Shown here one piece after another: positions 1 to 6,944 of a DNA stretch of 14,911 nt. A program made the translations under genes and the position numbers. Origin of the DNA: an uncultured Lachnospiraceae bacterium (GTDB taxonomy: Bacteria; Bacillota; Clostridia; Lachnospirales; Lachnospiraceae). The first letter of the stretch is position 1; every line of letters starts with the position of its first letter. Below the pieces are notes generated by a model. It worked only from the letters and a program-made list of their open reading frames with translations. It had not been told where the DNA came from and did no database searches. The stretch covers positions 1-14,911 of the forward strand of contig USDI01000035.1 of the NCBI GenBank assembly GCA_900553305.1, given 5' to 3'.

Positions 1-387
1 TATGAGATTGCAATTGTCGAGTTTGGAAAAGGGTATGCAGATTTTAACCGTATCTTTTTCCTCCATCCCAAATATGTTAAAATCGACATTTCCCTGATCA
101 GCAATATCCATAATGATCCCGTGAAATATTCCTTTGTGGAAGGACTTGTTAAATTCTGTCACAGTGAGAAGATCCCACTCATTGCGGAGGGAATCGAAAC
201 CAAAGAAGAACTTGTCCAGCTCATACGGCTGGGTGTCGATTACGGTCAGGGCTATTTACTTGGGAAACCCGGTAAAAAGCTGCAGGAGCTGTCCGATGAG
301 CTATATACACTCATCACAACTGAGCATAAAGTTGCAACATCTTTGTTTCCCATTAGCTTCCATTTCGGGTGCTCTTTATACCAATGA
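1..387 (+). CDS. EAL-domain protein (c-di-GMP phosphodiesterase family), C-terminal part
   Basis: This reading frame is open from the first base, so the start lies outside the window; 128 residues are visible. It is the C-terminal half of an EAL domain, the fold that hydrolyses cyclic di-GMP to pGpG. Visible family motifs are YVKID (residues 25-29, catalytic Lys and metal-binding Asp in active members), AEGIET (62-67) and GVDYGQGYLLGKP (78-90). The loop that normally reads DDFGxGY reads VEFGKGY (6-12), so the first conserved metal-binding Asp is Val and the second is Glu. Activity may therefore be reduced or lost. After the domain there is a tail of about 38 residues without recognisable features. 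The signature EAL motif and any upstream GGDEF, PAS or receiver domains are out of view. No terminator is evident after the stop. It faces the histidine kinase gene tail to tail, so it is not part of that operon. Confidence 0.88.
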   Translation, partial: YEIAIVEFGKGYADFNRIFFLHPKYVKIDISLISNIHNDPVKYSFVEGLVKFCHSEKIPLIAEGIETKEELVQLIRLGVDYGQGYLLGKPGKKLQELSDELYTLITTEHKVATSLFPISFHFGCSLYQ

Positions 388-537
388 GAAAATAAGTGTT
401 GATAATATGAATGATTTTTCTTACAAAATTGCTCTCACGAAGAAAGCAGGCTTACCATTTAGCTACAAACTCCAATGTTTTTCCGCTTTAGCCATTGTCT
501 CTGTTCCCTTCCTACTATTTCAAACCCCGCTCTTCTA

Positions 538-2325
538 TCAGAGCCGGTTTGTATTCTTACTGCAAAGCCCGGCAATTACAGACAGTACCCGTTCCATCTG
601 CAGCGGTTTTGCCAGATGGGCATTCATGCCTGCTTCCATACACATCTGTGCATCCTCTTCAAAAGCATTCGCCGTCATGGCAATAATGGGAATGGCAGCC
701 GCATCCGGTCGATCCATGGCACGGATCTTTCGGGTTGCGGTAAGTCCATCCACATAGGGCATCATAATGTCCATCAATATTGCATCATATGTACCCTCCG
801 GTGCATCCGCAAACAATTCAACCGCCTGTTGGCCGTCGTGTGCAAGCGTTACGGATGCTCCTGCTTCCTCTAACAGTACCTGCGCAATTTCCGCATTCAG
901 GTCATTGTCCTCCGCAAGCAGCAGATGAAAACCTTGAATATCCGCACTTTCCGTAAGCTTTTCCTTCTGTTTCAGATCGCTTTCTTTCGCAATTTCAAAC
1001 GGGATCGTAATGGTAAAGATGCTGCCTTCTCCTTCTTCACTCATCACTTCAATTTTGCCATCCATCTTATCCACAAGACGCTTCACAATTGCCATACCCA
1101 GTCCGGTTCCCCGGTAAATACTCCGTGCATCCGAATGTTCCTGTGAAAACGGTTCGAAAATGTGCTTCAGATATTCCTGATTCATTCCGATTCCCGTATC
1201 CTGAATCGTCCATTGATAAACCACCTTTTCTTTCCCGGTTCCAAGGAAACGGAAGTTCGTAACAATCCTTCCTCCAACTTTGTTGTATTTAATACAATTG
1301 CTGTATATATTTAGGAAAATCTGCCGGATATGCAGGGGACTTCCATATACATAAGGATATTTCAACTGATCTGCTGTCTGGTCATATACAATCGTAACTC
1401 CGGCTTCCGAAGCACGCAGACTCATAATGGTAATAATATCCCTTTCCAGCTCTTTCAAATCAAAAGCCTCATGTGCCAGAGTCACCTCATCATCCTCAAG
1501 CTTACTCATCTGCAGCACATCATTAATTAAGGACAACAGATGATGCGCGGAAACAAGAATTTTAGCGCGGTTTTCTCTTAACAGTTCTGCATCATCCGAA
1601 TGATTTTCATTAATCTTTATTAATCCAATAATTCCGTTTAACGGTGTCCTGATATCATGGGACATTCTGGCAAGGAAGTTGGTCTTTGCTGCATTTGCCT
1701 TTTCGGCAGCCTCCTTGGCAGCCTGCAGTTCATAGTGTCTTTTCTGGTCAGTCCGCACCAGATCGGTTGCATCGCTATGGTATCCGCAAAGAATGCTTAT
1801 TCCCTGCTCGACCTTACGTGCGGTTCCACCACAACGGAAGTAAATCATTCCTTTCGTGGGATGATACCATCGATAAGTATTTTCGGACAGCTTTCCATCA
1901 AGCATTTCCTGTACACTGTTCTGTACCGATGGAATGTCTTCTTCACAAATACGTCCGTACCAGTAATCATATATAGCTTCCTGCGAAAGCTGCTGTCCCT
2001 CAAGTCCCATAATTTCCATGGTCTTGGTATTCGGCTTCATACGCGGCTTTTTTCCGTCCTCCAGAATAATAAACCAGGTTCCAAATCCTGCATTGGCAAA
2101 GATGGTGTGACTCTCTTCAAGACTCTCCTGACTCTTTTCCAGTTCACGCACAGTTCTGCTGGTAAGCAGAAAGGTCATGCCAAATATCAGGAGCTGTGAA
2201 ACAGCAAACAGAATGGTGACACCCTTGACCTCCTTTTGTATCAGAATACCTGCAAGCCAGACCAGCAGATAAAGAATCATAATAACCACACTTACCGTTT
2301 TCGCTTTGATGTTCTTTCCGGGCAT
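538..2325 (-). CDS. Hybrid sensor histidine kinase with PAS and receiver domains
   Basis: The 595-residue protein has two N-terminal membrane helices (about 10-29 and 35-54) joined by only a few residues, so it lacks an extracellular sensor domain. A cytosolic PAS-like region follows (about 75-195), then a short coiled linker rich in Ala, Lys and Glu. The HisKA motif is FLARMSHDIRTPLNG with phospho-acceptor His223. The ATPase domain shows the N box around Asn343, DTGIGM (376-381) and GTGLG (406-410). The C-terminal receiver has Glu472/Asp473, phospho-acceptor Asp519 in LMDIMMP, Thr551 and Lys573, so the phosphorelay residues are complete. No DNA-binding output or HPt domain is present, so a partner elsewhere is expected. 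The start is fixed by AAGGAGG at 2334-2340, 8 bases upstream. It is the last gene of the minus-strand run, 28 bases after two secreted lipoproteins, which may feed it a signal (inference). The ligand is unknown. Confidence 0.93.
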   Translation of the reverse strand: MPGKNIKAKTVSVVIMILYLLVWLAGILIQKEVKGVTILFAVSQLLIFGMTFLLTSRTVRELEKSQESLEESHTIFANAGFGTWFIILEDGKKPRMKPNTKTMEIMGLEGQQLSQEAIYDYWYGRICEEDIPSVQNSVQEMLDGKLSENTYRWYHPTKGMIYFRCGGTARKVEQGISILCGYHSDATDLVRTDQKRHYELQAAKEAAEKANAAKTNFLARMSHDIRTPLNGIIGLIKINENHSDDAELLRENRAKILVSAHHLLSLINDVLQMSKLEDDEVTLAHEAFDLKELERDIITIMSLRASEAGVTIVYDQTADQLKYPYVYGSPLHIRQIFLNIYSNCIKYNKVGGRIVTNFRFLGTGKEKVVYQWTIQDTGIGMNQEYLKHIFEPFSQEHSDARSIYRGTGLGMAIVKRLVDKMDGKIEVMSEEGEGSIFTITIPFEIAKESDLKQKEKLTESADIQGFHLLLAEDNDLNAEIAQVLLEEAGASVTLAHDGQQAVELFADAPEGTYDAILMDIMMPYVDGLTATRKIRAMDRPDAAAIPIIAMTANAFEEDAQMCMEAGMNAHLAKPLQMERVLSVIAGLCSKNTNRL

Positions 2326-2328
2326 TGC

Positions 2329-2349
2329 ATTGCCCTCCTTAAGTCATTT
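2329..2349. repeat. 21-bp direct repeat, copy 1 (contains the kinase ribosome site)
   Basis: This stretch is identical to 3643-3663. Both copies sit just after a lipoprotein reading frame and carry the AAGGAGG ribosome site of the next gene. Here that site is 8 bases from the kinase start, a normal distance. The match marks one edge of the tandem duplication that made the two lipoprotein genes. Confidence 0.85.
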
Positions 2350-2353
2350 GTAG

Positions 2354-3631
2354 TCATTCCTGTACTGCAATATCAATCCATTCCTGTTCGGCGTGCTTTT
2401 CATCCAAACCGGTATAGTAAAGGAAACATTGATCTTTATCAAACAGAATACGGAAATTATTCGTGCCATACTCGTCATTCGGACGGAATGCCCCATTCTC
2501 CAACAGCGTGTAAGTCATGGTGTAATTAATACAGTAAGCGTACATCGTACTGCCCTGCTCACTTAATACTACCCACTTTCCGGATAAATCATCCGATTCC
2601 TCCGGTTCTGCTCCACGGAGTCTCAGGACACATTCCTCTGTTCCGTCCTCATTCATATCAATATAGGTATAGGCTTCGACCACCATGCCTGCATCGGCAT
2701 ACTGGTTCACCATGTTCGGCCCCAGATATTCTTCCATTGTACACGTGCCGGTATCACCGCCATAACCGTCTGCCGTAATTCCAACGACGGTTCCATTATG
2801 TAAAATTGTATCAAGATACCGCTGCTCCAATGTCTCATCTGCTATGGTTGTCGCATTGAGATCTGCGCTCATGTTCACACTCCAGCTCTCATAGGTGTCG
2901 AACGGCAGTGTATCTTCCTGTTTCATCTCTGAAAGGGTGTCCGCTCCCGGAATCACTTCTCCCGGAAGGGTATAAGACGCATCCGGATCATCTCCCAGTG
3001 TTTCCGACAGAAGCTCCTCAAATTCAAGTTCCCCGTTCTTAAGAGTCATCTTCTGCATATAGGCGCCGCCCATATGTCCATAGTTCAGAATCACCCCATT
3101 CTGTGAAGGACAGGTTGCCAGACCGGAATGTCCAAGAGGGAACTCTCCGACATATACTGCCTTCTCACCGTCAAACGTATATAACCGGCCATCATAATCA
3201 GCTTCACAGGTACCGAACTTCACCATCAGTTCCGGAACCTCGTCCTTATCTACATCATAAAGATAATAGCCATCCACACCATAGCCGTTTTCCATTAACT
3301 GATCATACTCCGGATCTCCGGGCAGATAGCCAAAGAAGGGAATATCCTCTCCAAAGTTGCCGTTTACCAGATCTTTCATTAAGGCTTTGTAGGCCTCCTG
3401 CCAAAACTGGTCATTTTTAATTTCCTGCTCTTCGTTAAGGTCTGTTGTTTCCGCAGTATCCGTATTTTGTTCCTCTTCACTGCTGCCGGATTCCTCCGAT
3501 ATTCCCTCTTCCGTATCTTCAAGAATTACCGTGGTGTCTTCCGGTAATTCTGTAATCGGCTTACCGGCGCTGCAGCCCATTATCCCAAACATCATCGTTC
3601 CTATACAAAATAGAACTGATAATTTTTTCAT
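2354..3631 (-). CDS. Secreted acidic lipoprotein B (tandem paralogue)
   Basis: The 425-residue protein begins with a lipoprotein signal peptide whose lipobox is IMGC (Cys20), so it should be anchored on the outer face of the membrane. An acidic, Ser/Thr/Glu-rich linker (about 27-75) leads to a globular domain. Two EF-hand-like, calcium-loop-style segments are visible: YLYDVDKDEVPEL (123-135) and YIDMNEDGTEECVL (323-336). Both resemble the DxDxDGxxE pattern of Clostridia surface lipoproteins; calcium binding itself is inference. The protein is clearly homologous along its length to the neighbouring lipoprotein A, with near-identical stretches such as the C-terminal DEKHAEQEWIDIAV. It keeps a 24-residue segment after YKALM that A lacks. 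Its AAGGAGG ribosome site (3648-3654) is 16 bases from the ATG, unusually far, probably an effect of the duplication junction. Function is unknown. Confidence 0.85.
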   Translation of the reverse strand: MKKLSVLFCIGTMMFGIMGCSAGKPITELPEDTTVILEDTEEGISEESGSSEEEQNTDTAETTDLNEEQEIKNDQFWQEAYKALMKDLVNGNFGEDIPFFGYLPGDPEYDQLMENGYGVDGYYLYDVDKDEVPELMVKFGTCEADYDGRLYTFDGEKAVYVGEFPLGHSGLATCPSQNGVILNYGHMGGAYMQKMTLKNGELEFEELLSETLGDDPDASYTLPGEVIPGADTLSEMKQEDTLPFDTYESWSVNMSADLNATTIADETLEQRYLDTILHNGTVVGITADGYGGDTGTCTMEEYLGPNMVNQYADAGMVVEAYTYIDMNEDGTEECVLRLRGAEPEESDDLSGKWVVLSEQGSTMYAYCINYTMTYTLLENGAFRPNDEYGTNNFRILFDKDQCFLYYTGLDEKHAEQEWIDIAVQE

Positions 3632-3642
3632 AAATATCCCGG

Positions 3643-3663
3643 ATTGCCCTCCTTAAGTCATTT
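3643..3663. repeat. 21-bp direct repeat, copy 2 (duplication junction, distant ribosome site)
   Basis: This is an exact copy of 2329-2349, overlapping the last codon and stop of lipoprotein A and supplying the only clear Shine-Dalgarno for lipoprotein B. The site is 16 bases from the B start, compared with 8 for the kinase. Identity stops abruptly at 3642/3643, consistent with a tandem duplication breakpoint. Confidence 0.8.
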
Positions 3664-4975
3664 ATCGTGATTCTTCTACTGCAATATCAATCCATTCCTG
3701 TTCGGCGTGCTTTTCATCCAGCCAGGTATTATAAAGGAAGCACTGGTCTTTATCAAACAGCATACGGAAATTGTTCACATTATACACACCATCCGGGCGG
3801 AATGTGCCGTTCTCCAGCAGTGTGAAGGAGGCGCTGTAATTAATGCAGTAAGCGTACATCGTACCGTCCTGCTCACTTAATACCACCCATAGATCGGAAA
3901 CACGATACGCTTCCTCCGGATCTGCTGCACAGAGTTTCAGAACACATTCCTCTGTGCCATCCCCATTCATATCAATATAGGTATAGGCTGCAATCTTCAT
4001 ACCTGCATGGGCATACTTCTCCACCATTTTCGGTCCCAGATATTCTTCCATGGTACACGTACCGAGATCACCGCCAAAACCGTCTGCTGTAATTCCGACA
4101 ATGGTTCCATTCTGTAAGATGATGTCAAGATACCGCTGCTCCAACACCTCATCTGCTGTGGTTGTCGCATCAATCTCTGCCCTCATGTTCCCAAGCCAGA
4201 TCTCATAGGTATCCATCGGCAGGGTATCCCCGGGCTTCATCTCTGAAAGATAATCTGCTCCCGGAATGATTTCCCCCGGATGCGTATAGGTGTCATCCCA
4301 ATCCTCCAGTGTTTCCTCCAGAAGATCCTCAAATCCAAGCTGCCCATTCTCCAAAGTAATCTTCTGCATATAAGCGACGCCCATATGTGCACAGCTCAGG
4401 ATCATCCCGTTCTGTGAAGGACAGGTTGCCAGGCCGGAGTGCCCAAGGCGAAACTCTCCGGCATATACTGCCTTCTCACCGTCAAACGTATATAGCCCAC
4501 CGCCATAACTGGCTTCACAGTCTCCGAACTCCACGGTAATCTCCGGAATCCCGTCCTTATCTACATCATAAAGATAATAGCCGTCCACTCCATAGCTGTT
4601 TTCCATTATTTCCCGCATCAGAGCTTTATATGATGCTTTCCAATCCGGATATACTCCCTGCTGTAACGTCACCGGATATTCTGTTTCATCCACCGGCTCG
4701 TTCACATCCTGTATGTCTTCCTGCTCTTCTGTATTCTCCGGCTCTTCTTCCGTAAGCTCTTCTATAAGCTCTTCTATATGCTCTTCTATATCCTCTTCTA
4801 TATCCTCTTCTATATCCTCTTCTATATCCTCTTCTATGTCCTCTTCACTGGCATCTTCCAGTGTCTCGTCAATCGGATTTTCCATTGCTGCAATCTGTCT
4901 GACTGCACTGCAGCCGGTCAGCATAAAGAGAGCTGCTGTTCCGGCACAGAACAGACTTATGATTCGATTTTTCAT
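3662..4975 (-). CDS. Secreted acidic lipoprotein A with IEED repeat stalk
   Basis: The 437-residue protein has a lipoprotein signal peptide with lipobox LTGC (Cys22). A highly acidic stalk (about 40-100) contains a run of four-residue IEED-type repeats (44-75), which should hold the globular domain away from the membrane. The globular domain carries two EF-hand-like loops, YLYDVDKDGIPEI (134-146) and YIDMNGDGTEECVL (333-346). It is the paralogue of lipoprotein B downstream but has lost 24 residues between YKALM and MENSYGVDG. The ATG follows directly on the stop of the CmpB-type gene (TAAATG) and no strong Shine-Dalgarno lies upstream, so translation is probably coupled to that membrane protein. 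This suggests the two products are made together. Function is unknown; a ligand-binding or envelope-sensing role ahead of the downstream kinase is inference. Confidence 0.85.
   Translation of the reverse strand: MKNRIISLFCAGTAALFMLTGCSAVRQIAAMENPIDETLEDASEEDIEEDIEEDIEEDIEEDIEEHIEELIEELTEEEPENTEEQEDIQDVNEPVDETEYPVTLQQGVYPDWKASYKALMREIMENSYGVDGYYLYDVDKDGIPEITVEFGDCEASYGGGLYTFDGEKAVYAGEFRLGHSGLATCPSQNGMILSCAHMGVAYMQKITLENGQLGFEDLLEETLEDWDDTYTHPGEIIPGADYLSEMKPGDTLPMDTYEIWLGNMRAEIDATTTADEVLEQRYLDIILQNGTIVGITADGFGGDLGTCTMEEYLGPKMVEKYAHAGMKIAAYTYIDMNGDGTEECVLKLCAADPEEAYRVSDLWVVLSEQDGTMYAYCINYSASFTLLENGTFRPDGVYNVNNFRMLFDKDQCFLYNTWLDEKHAEQEWIDIAVEESR
4757..4840. repeat. 12-bp tandem repeat (seven units) inside lipoprotein A
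   Basis: Seven 12-base units lie in frame within the lipoprotein A gene. Four successive units (4781-4828) are identical, reading CTCTTCTATATC on the plus strand, and the outer ones are degenerate. On the coding strand each unit encodes four residues of the IEED type. Because 12 is a multiple of three, gain or loss of units changes stalk length without shifting the frame. Confidence 0.93.
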
Positions 4976-5911
4976 TTATTCTTCACTCTGCCCGTCTTTG
5001 TTCTTACCTTTGTTTTCGAGTGTTTTCTTCAACGCTTCAAGCGCTTCCGCATACTTACCGGAGGTCATGCTCGGGTTACCTTTAATTAAGCCTCTCTGGA
5101 ATACATCCTTTATCTTACGGAATTCCAGATGATGATCCTTCTCTACAAAGTAGCGGCTGCGCAATTCCGCGATCTTTTCCTTAACCTCTTCCGGATAAGC
5201 ATAAGGATTCACCTTCAGGCGTTCCTTAACTACATTGAACTTTCCTTCAATGCTGTCCATCAGATCATTCATGCGTTCGCTGCGCTCTAATCTTCTCGTC
5301 TCACGTTCATCACTGGTAACTGCTGCAATCACATCAAGACGCTTCTGGATACGCTCCATTTCTTCCCGCACCTTCTCGAGTCCGACAAGAACACTGCGCA
5401 GATCAAGAGCTGCCTTGAACGATAAGGTAAAGTCTATCAGAATTCCCGCTGACAAAATAACGGTAACAACATTAATTACCATCGTGGGAATCCGGAATAC
5501 AAGAGCTTCTACCAGTTTATGCAGAAACTGTGTCATAAATAACGTCAGAAATCCCCACGCCAATGTGGAGGACAGACAGATTACACCTTTATAATTGAAC
5601 TTCTGATTGGAGTAATCCCAGTATCTTACTTTAAATAATGCTTCCATGGTAAGGCCGGTTACCAGTTCAAGAACCGTAGCTCCCACGCATCCGGCCAGAT
5701 AAGTCAGGACGAGATTGTCCTGAAACGGCATGGATACCACAAGCATCATAATTGCTCCCGAACCGTAAATCGGCAGGAAAGGACCACGCATAAATCCGCG
5801 GTTTACAAACTTCCGCTTACAGATGGATACATAGGTACTTTCGAATATCCATCCAAAGAAACAGTAAAAATAAAAGAAAAACAACCATTGTATAAAGGTG
5901 TAATGATACAT
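4976..5911 (-). CDS. CmpB-type putative ABC transporter permease (PF06541-like membrane protein)
   Basis: The 311-residue protein has about five hydrophobic segments in its first 170 residues (roughly 5-25, 48-65, 68-90, 110-130 and 142-165). A long charged, coiled-coil-like cytosolic tail follows (about 172-311). Family marks are FYCFFGWIFES (15-25), VNRGFMRGPFLPIYGSGA (36-53) and RYWDYSNQKFNYKGVICL (96-113), which match the pattern I know for PF06541. That family is named for an ABC transporter role that is not well demonstrated. No ATPase gene is nearby, so a transport function is doubtful here. The start has AAGGAG 10 bases upstream. It lies 20 bases after the GTPase gene and abuts lipoprotein A, so it appears to sit in one operon with both. 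The tail is longer than the membrane part and may be a scaffold or partner-binding region. Confidence 0.8.
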   Translation of the reverse strand: MYHYTFIQWLFFFYFYCFFGWIFESTYVSICKRKFVNRGFMRGPFLPIYGSGAIMMLVVSMPFQDNLVLTYLAGCVGATVLELVTGLTMEALFKVRYWDYSNQKFNYKGVICLSSTLAWGFLTLFMTQFLHKLVEALVFRIPTMVINVVTVILSAGILIDFTLSFKAALDLRSVLVGLEKVREEMERIQKRLDVIAAVTSDERETRRLERSERMNDLMDSIEGKFNVVKERLKVNPYAYPEEVKEKIAELRSRYFVEKDHHLEFRKIKDVFQRGLIKGNPSMTSGKYAEALEALKKTLENKGKNKDGQSEE

Positions 5912-5931
5912 CCGTACAATCTCCTTCGTCC

Positions 5932-6864
5932 TTAGTTAAAGCTGATCACTTCTTCCTTCGGTTTCTTCGTCTGTTCTACACTGACTGCTTTCAAAATTGG
6001 GCCTTCGCCGCCGTAATCGGCAAAGTATTCCTTCGTAACCTTTGCGGTTACCTTTACCCACTGCTTATTCGTCAGGGTATTCGTCTTATCATATTCACAG
6101 GCAAAGCCTAAAAATGCCATATCCTCTGCACAGCAGGTCATTGCCATACGTCCGGGAATAAAGTATCCCTTCGGAAATTCTTCCGGAATCAGAACCATGC
6201 CGACAAACCGGATGGTCTTGCCGATATAGCGGTCCAGATTGTCCATGCAGTCCAAATACCAGATTCCAAAGCCCTGATTATCCAGTTCAATAATCGGCGC
6301 ATCCAGCTTATAAGGAAGATCCTCTTCAAAGATCTGGTTCACTTCTCCCTGGGAATCCTCGAAAATAATCTCTGCCTGCGGATTTACCGCCTTTACATTC
6401 CGGCGGTAGGAAGCAAGCTGATCGGTCAGTCCGTCACAACGGTTAAAAATAATCATTTCAGACTTCCTTATCATCTCAGCAAGGAGAGATCTCATATTGG
6501 TGTAATACATCGGAAAGGTAGAGGCATCGATCGTTGTAATCTGCTGTTCTACCGACCAGTGCCACGGCAGCTTCATATCCTTAAAGTTCCACATACCATT
6601 GTATTCAATGATGACACGTTCCGGCTTATATTTCTTATCCAGCTCCATCAGGTTCGCCGGAGTAAATGCAGATTCGTCATCGATCACTTCCATAATGGTT
6701 CTGCTCTGGCTTAAAAGCTCTTCGTCATACTCTTCTTCACCCTCTTCACAGACAATCAAAAGGGTACTTCCTTTAGTCTGGAAATACGGCTGTGCCAGTG
6801 TATAGCAGATAAATTCGGTTTTACCACTTTCTAAAAAACCATTGACTATAAATACCGGTTTCAT
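5932..6864 (-). CDS. G3E (CobW-like) P-loop GTPase fused to a YcgQ/DUF1980-like C-terminal domain
   Basis: The 310-residue protein begins with a CobW-type P-loop, NGFLESGKTEF (8-18). It has an IIEYNGMW segment where CobW proteins have IEPSG (85-92) and NRCD (141-144) as the guanine-specificity motif. It lacks the CxCC metal motif found in the neighbouring CobW. The C-terminal part (about 212-300) reads GKTIRFVGMV, FPKGYFIPGRMAMTCC (Cys244/Cys245), FLGFACEY and WVKVTAKV. These resemble the soluble domain of the YcgQ/TIGR03943 (DUF1980) family, which usually works beside a YcgR-type permease. A GTP-driven role in metal handling at the membrane is inferred from both halves and from the CobW gene 80 bases upstream. 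AAGGA lies 9 bases before the start. No YcgR-like permease is in view; the next gene is a CmpB-type membrane protein instead. Confidence 0.75.
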   Translation of the reverse strand: MKPVFIVNGFLESGKTEFICYTLAQPYFQTKGSTLLIVCEEGEEEYDEELLSQSRTIMEVIDDESAFTPANLMELDKKYKPERVIIEYNGMWNFKDMKLPWHWSVEQQITTIDASTFPMYYTNMRSLLAEMIRKSEMIIFNRCDGLTDQLASYRRNVKAVNPQAEIIFEDSQGEVNQIFEEDLPYKLDAPIIELDNQGFGIWYLDCMDNLDRYIGKTIRFVGMVLIPEEFPKGYFIPGRMAMTCCAEDMAFLGFACEYDKTNTLTNKQWVKVTAKVTKEYFADYGGEGPILKAVSVEQTKKPKEEVISFN

Positions 6865-6944
6865 GTTGTTTATCCTTTTCTATTCAAAATTAAGATATCT
6901 GTTTTCTGTCACTGTGCAGATAAAGCCTGTGCCACGCCATAGCT

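Noticed and set aside
134..757. Long plus-strand frame overlapping the EAL gene and the end of the kinase gene
   Set aside because: It lies out of frame over conserved coding sequence on both sides and shows no recognisable domain.
4757..4840. CRISPR-like array
   Set aside because: Units are 12 bases, directly adjacent without spacers, and in frame inside a coding region.
4713..5132. Plus-strand frame with a Ser/Ile repeat run
   Set aside because: It is the antisense of the IEED repeat in lipoprotein A and spans two clear minus-strand genes; no ribosome site or homology supports it.
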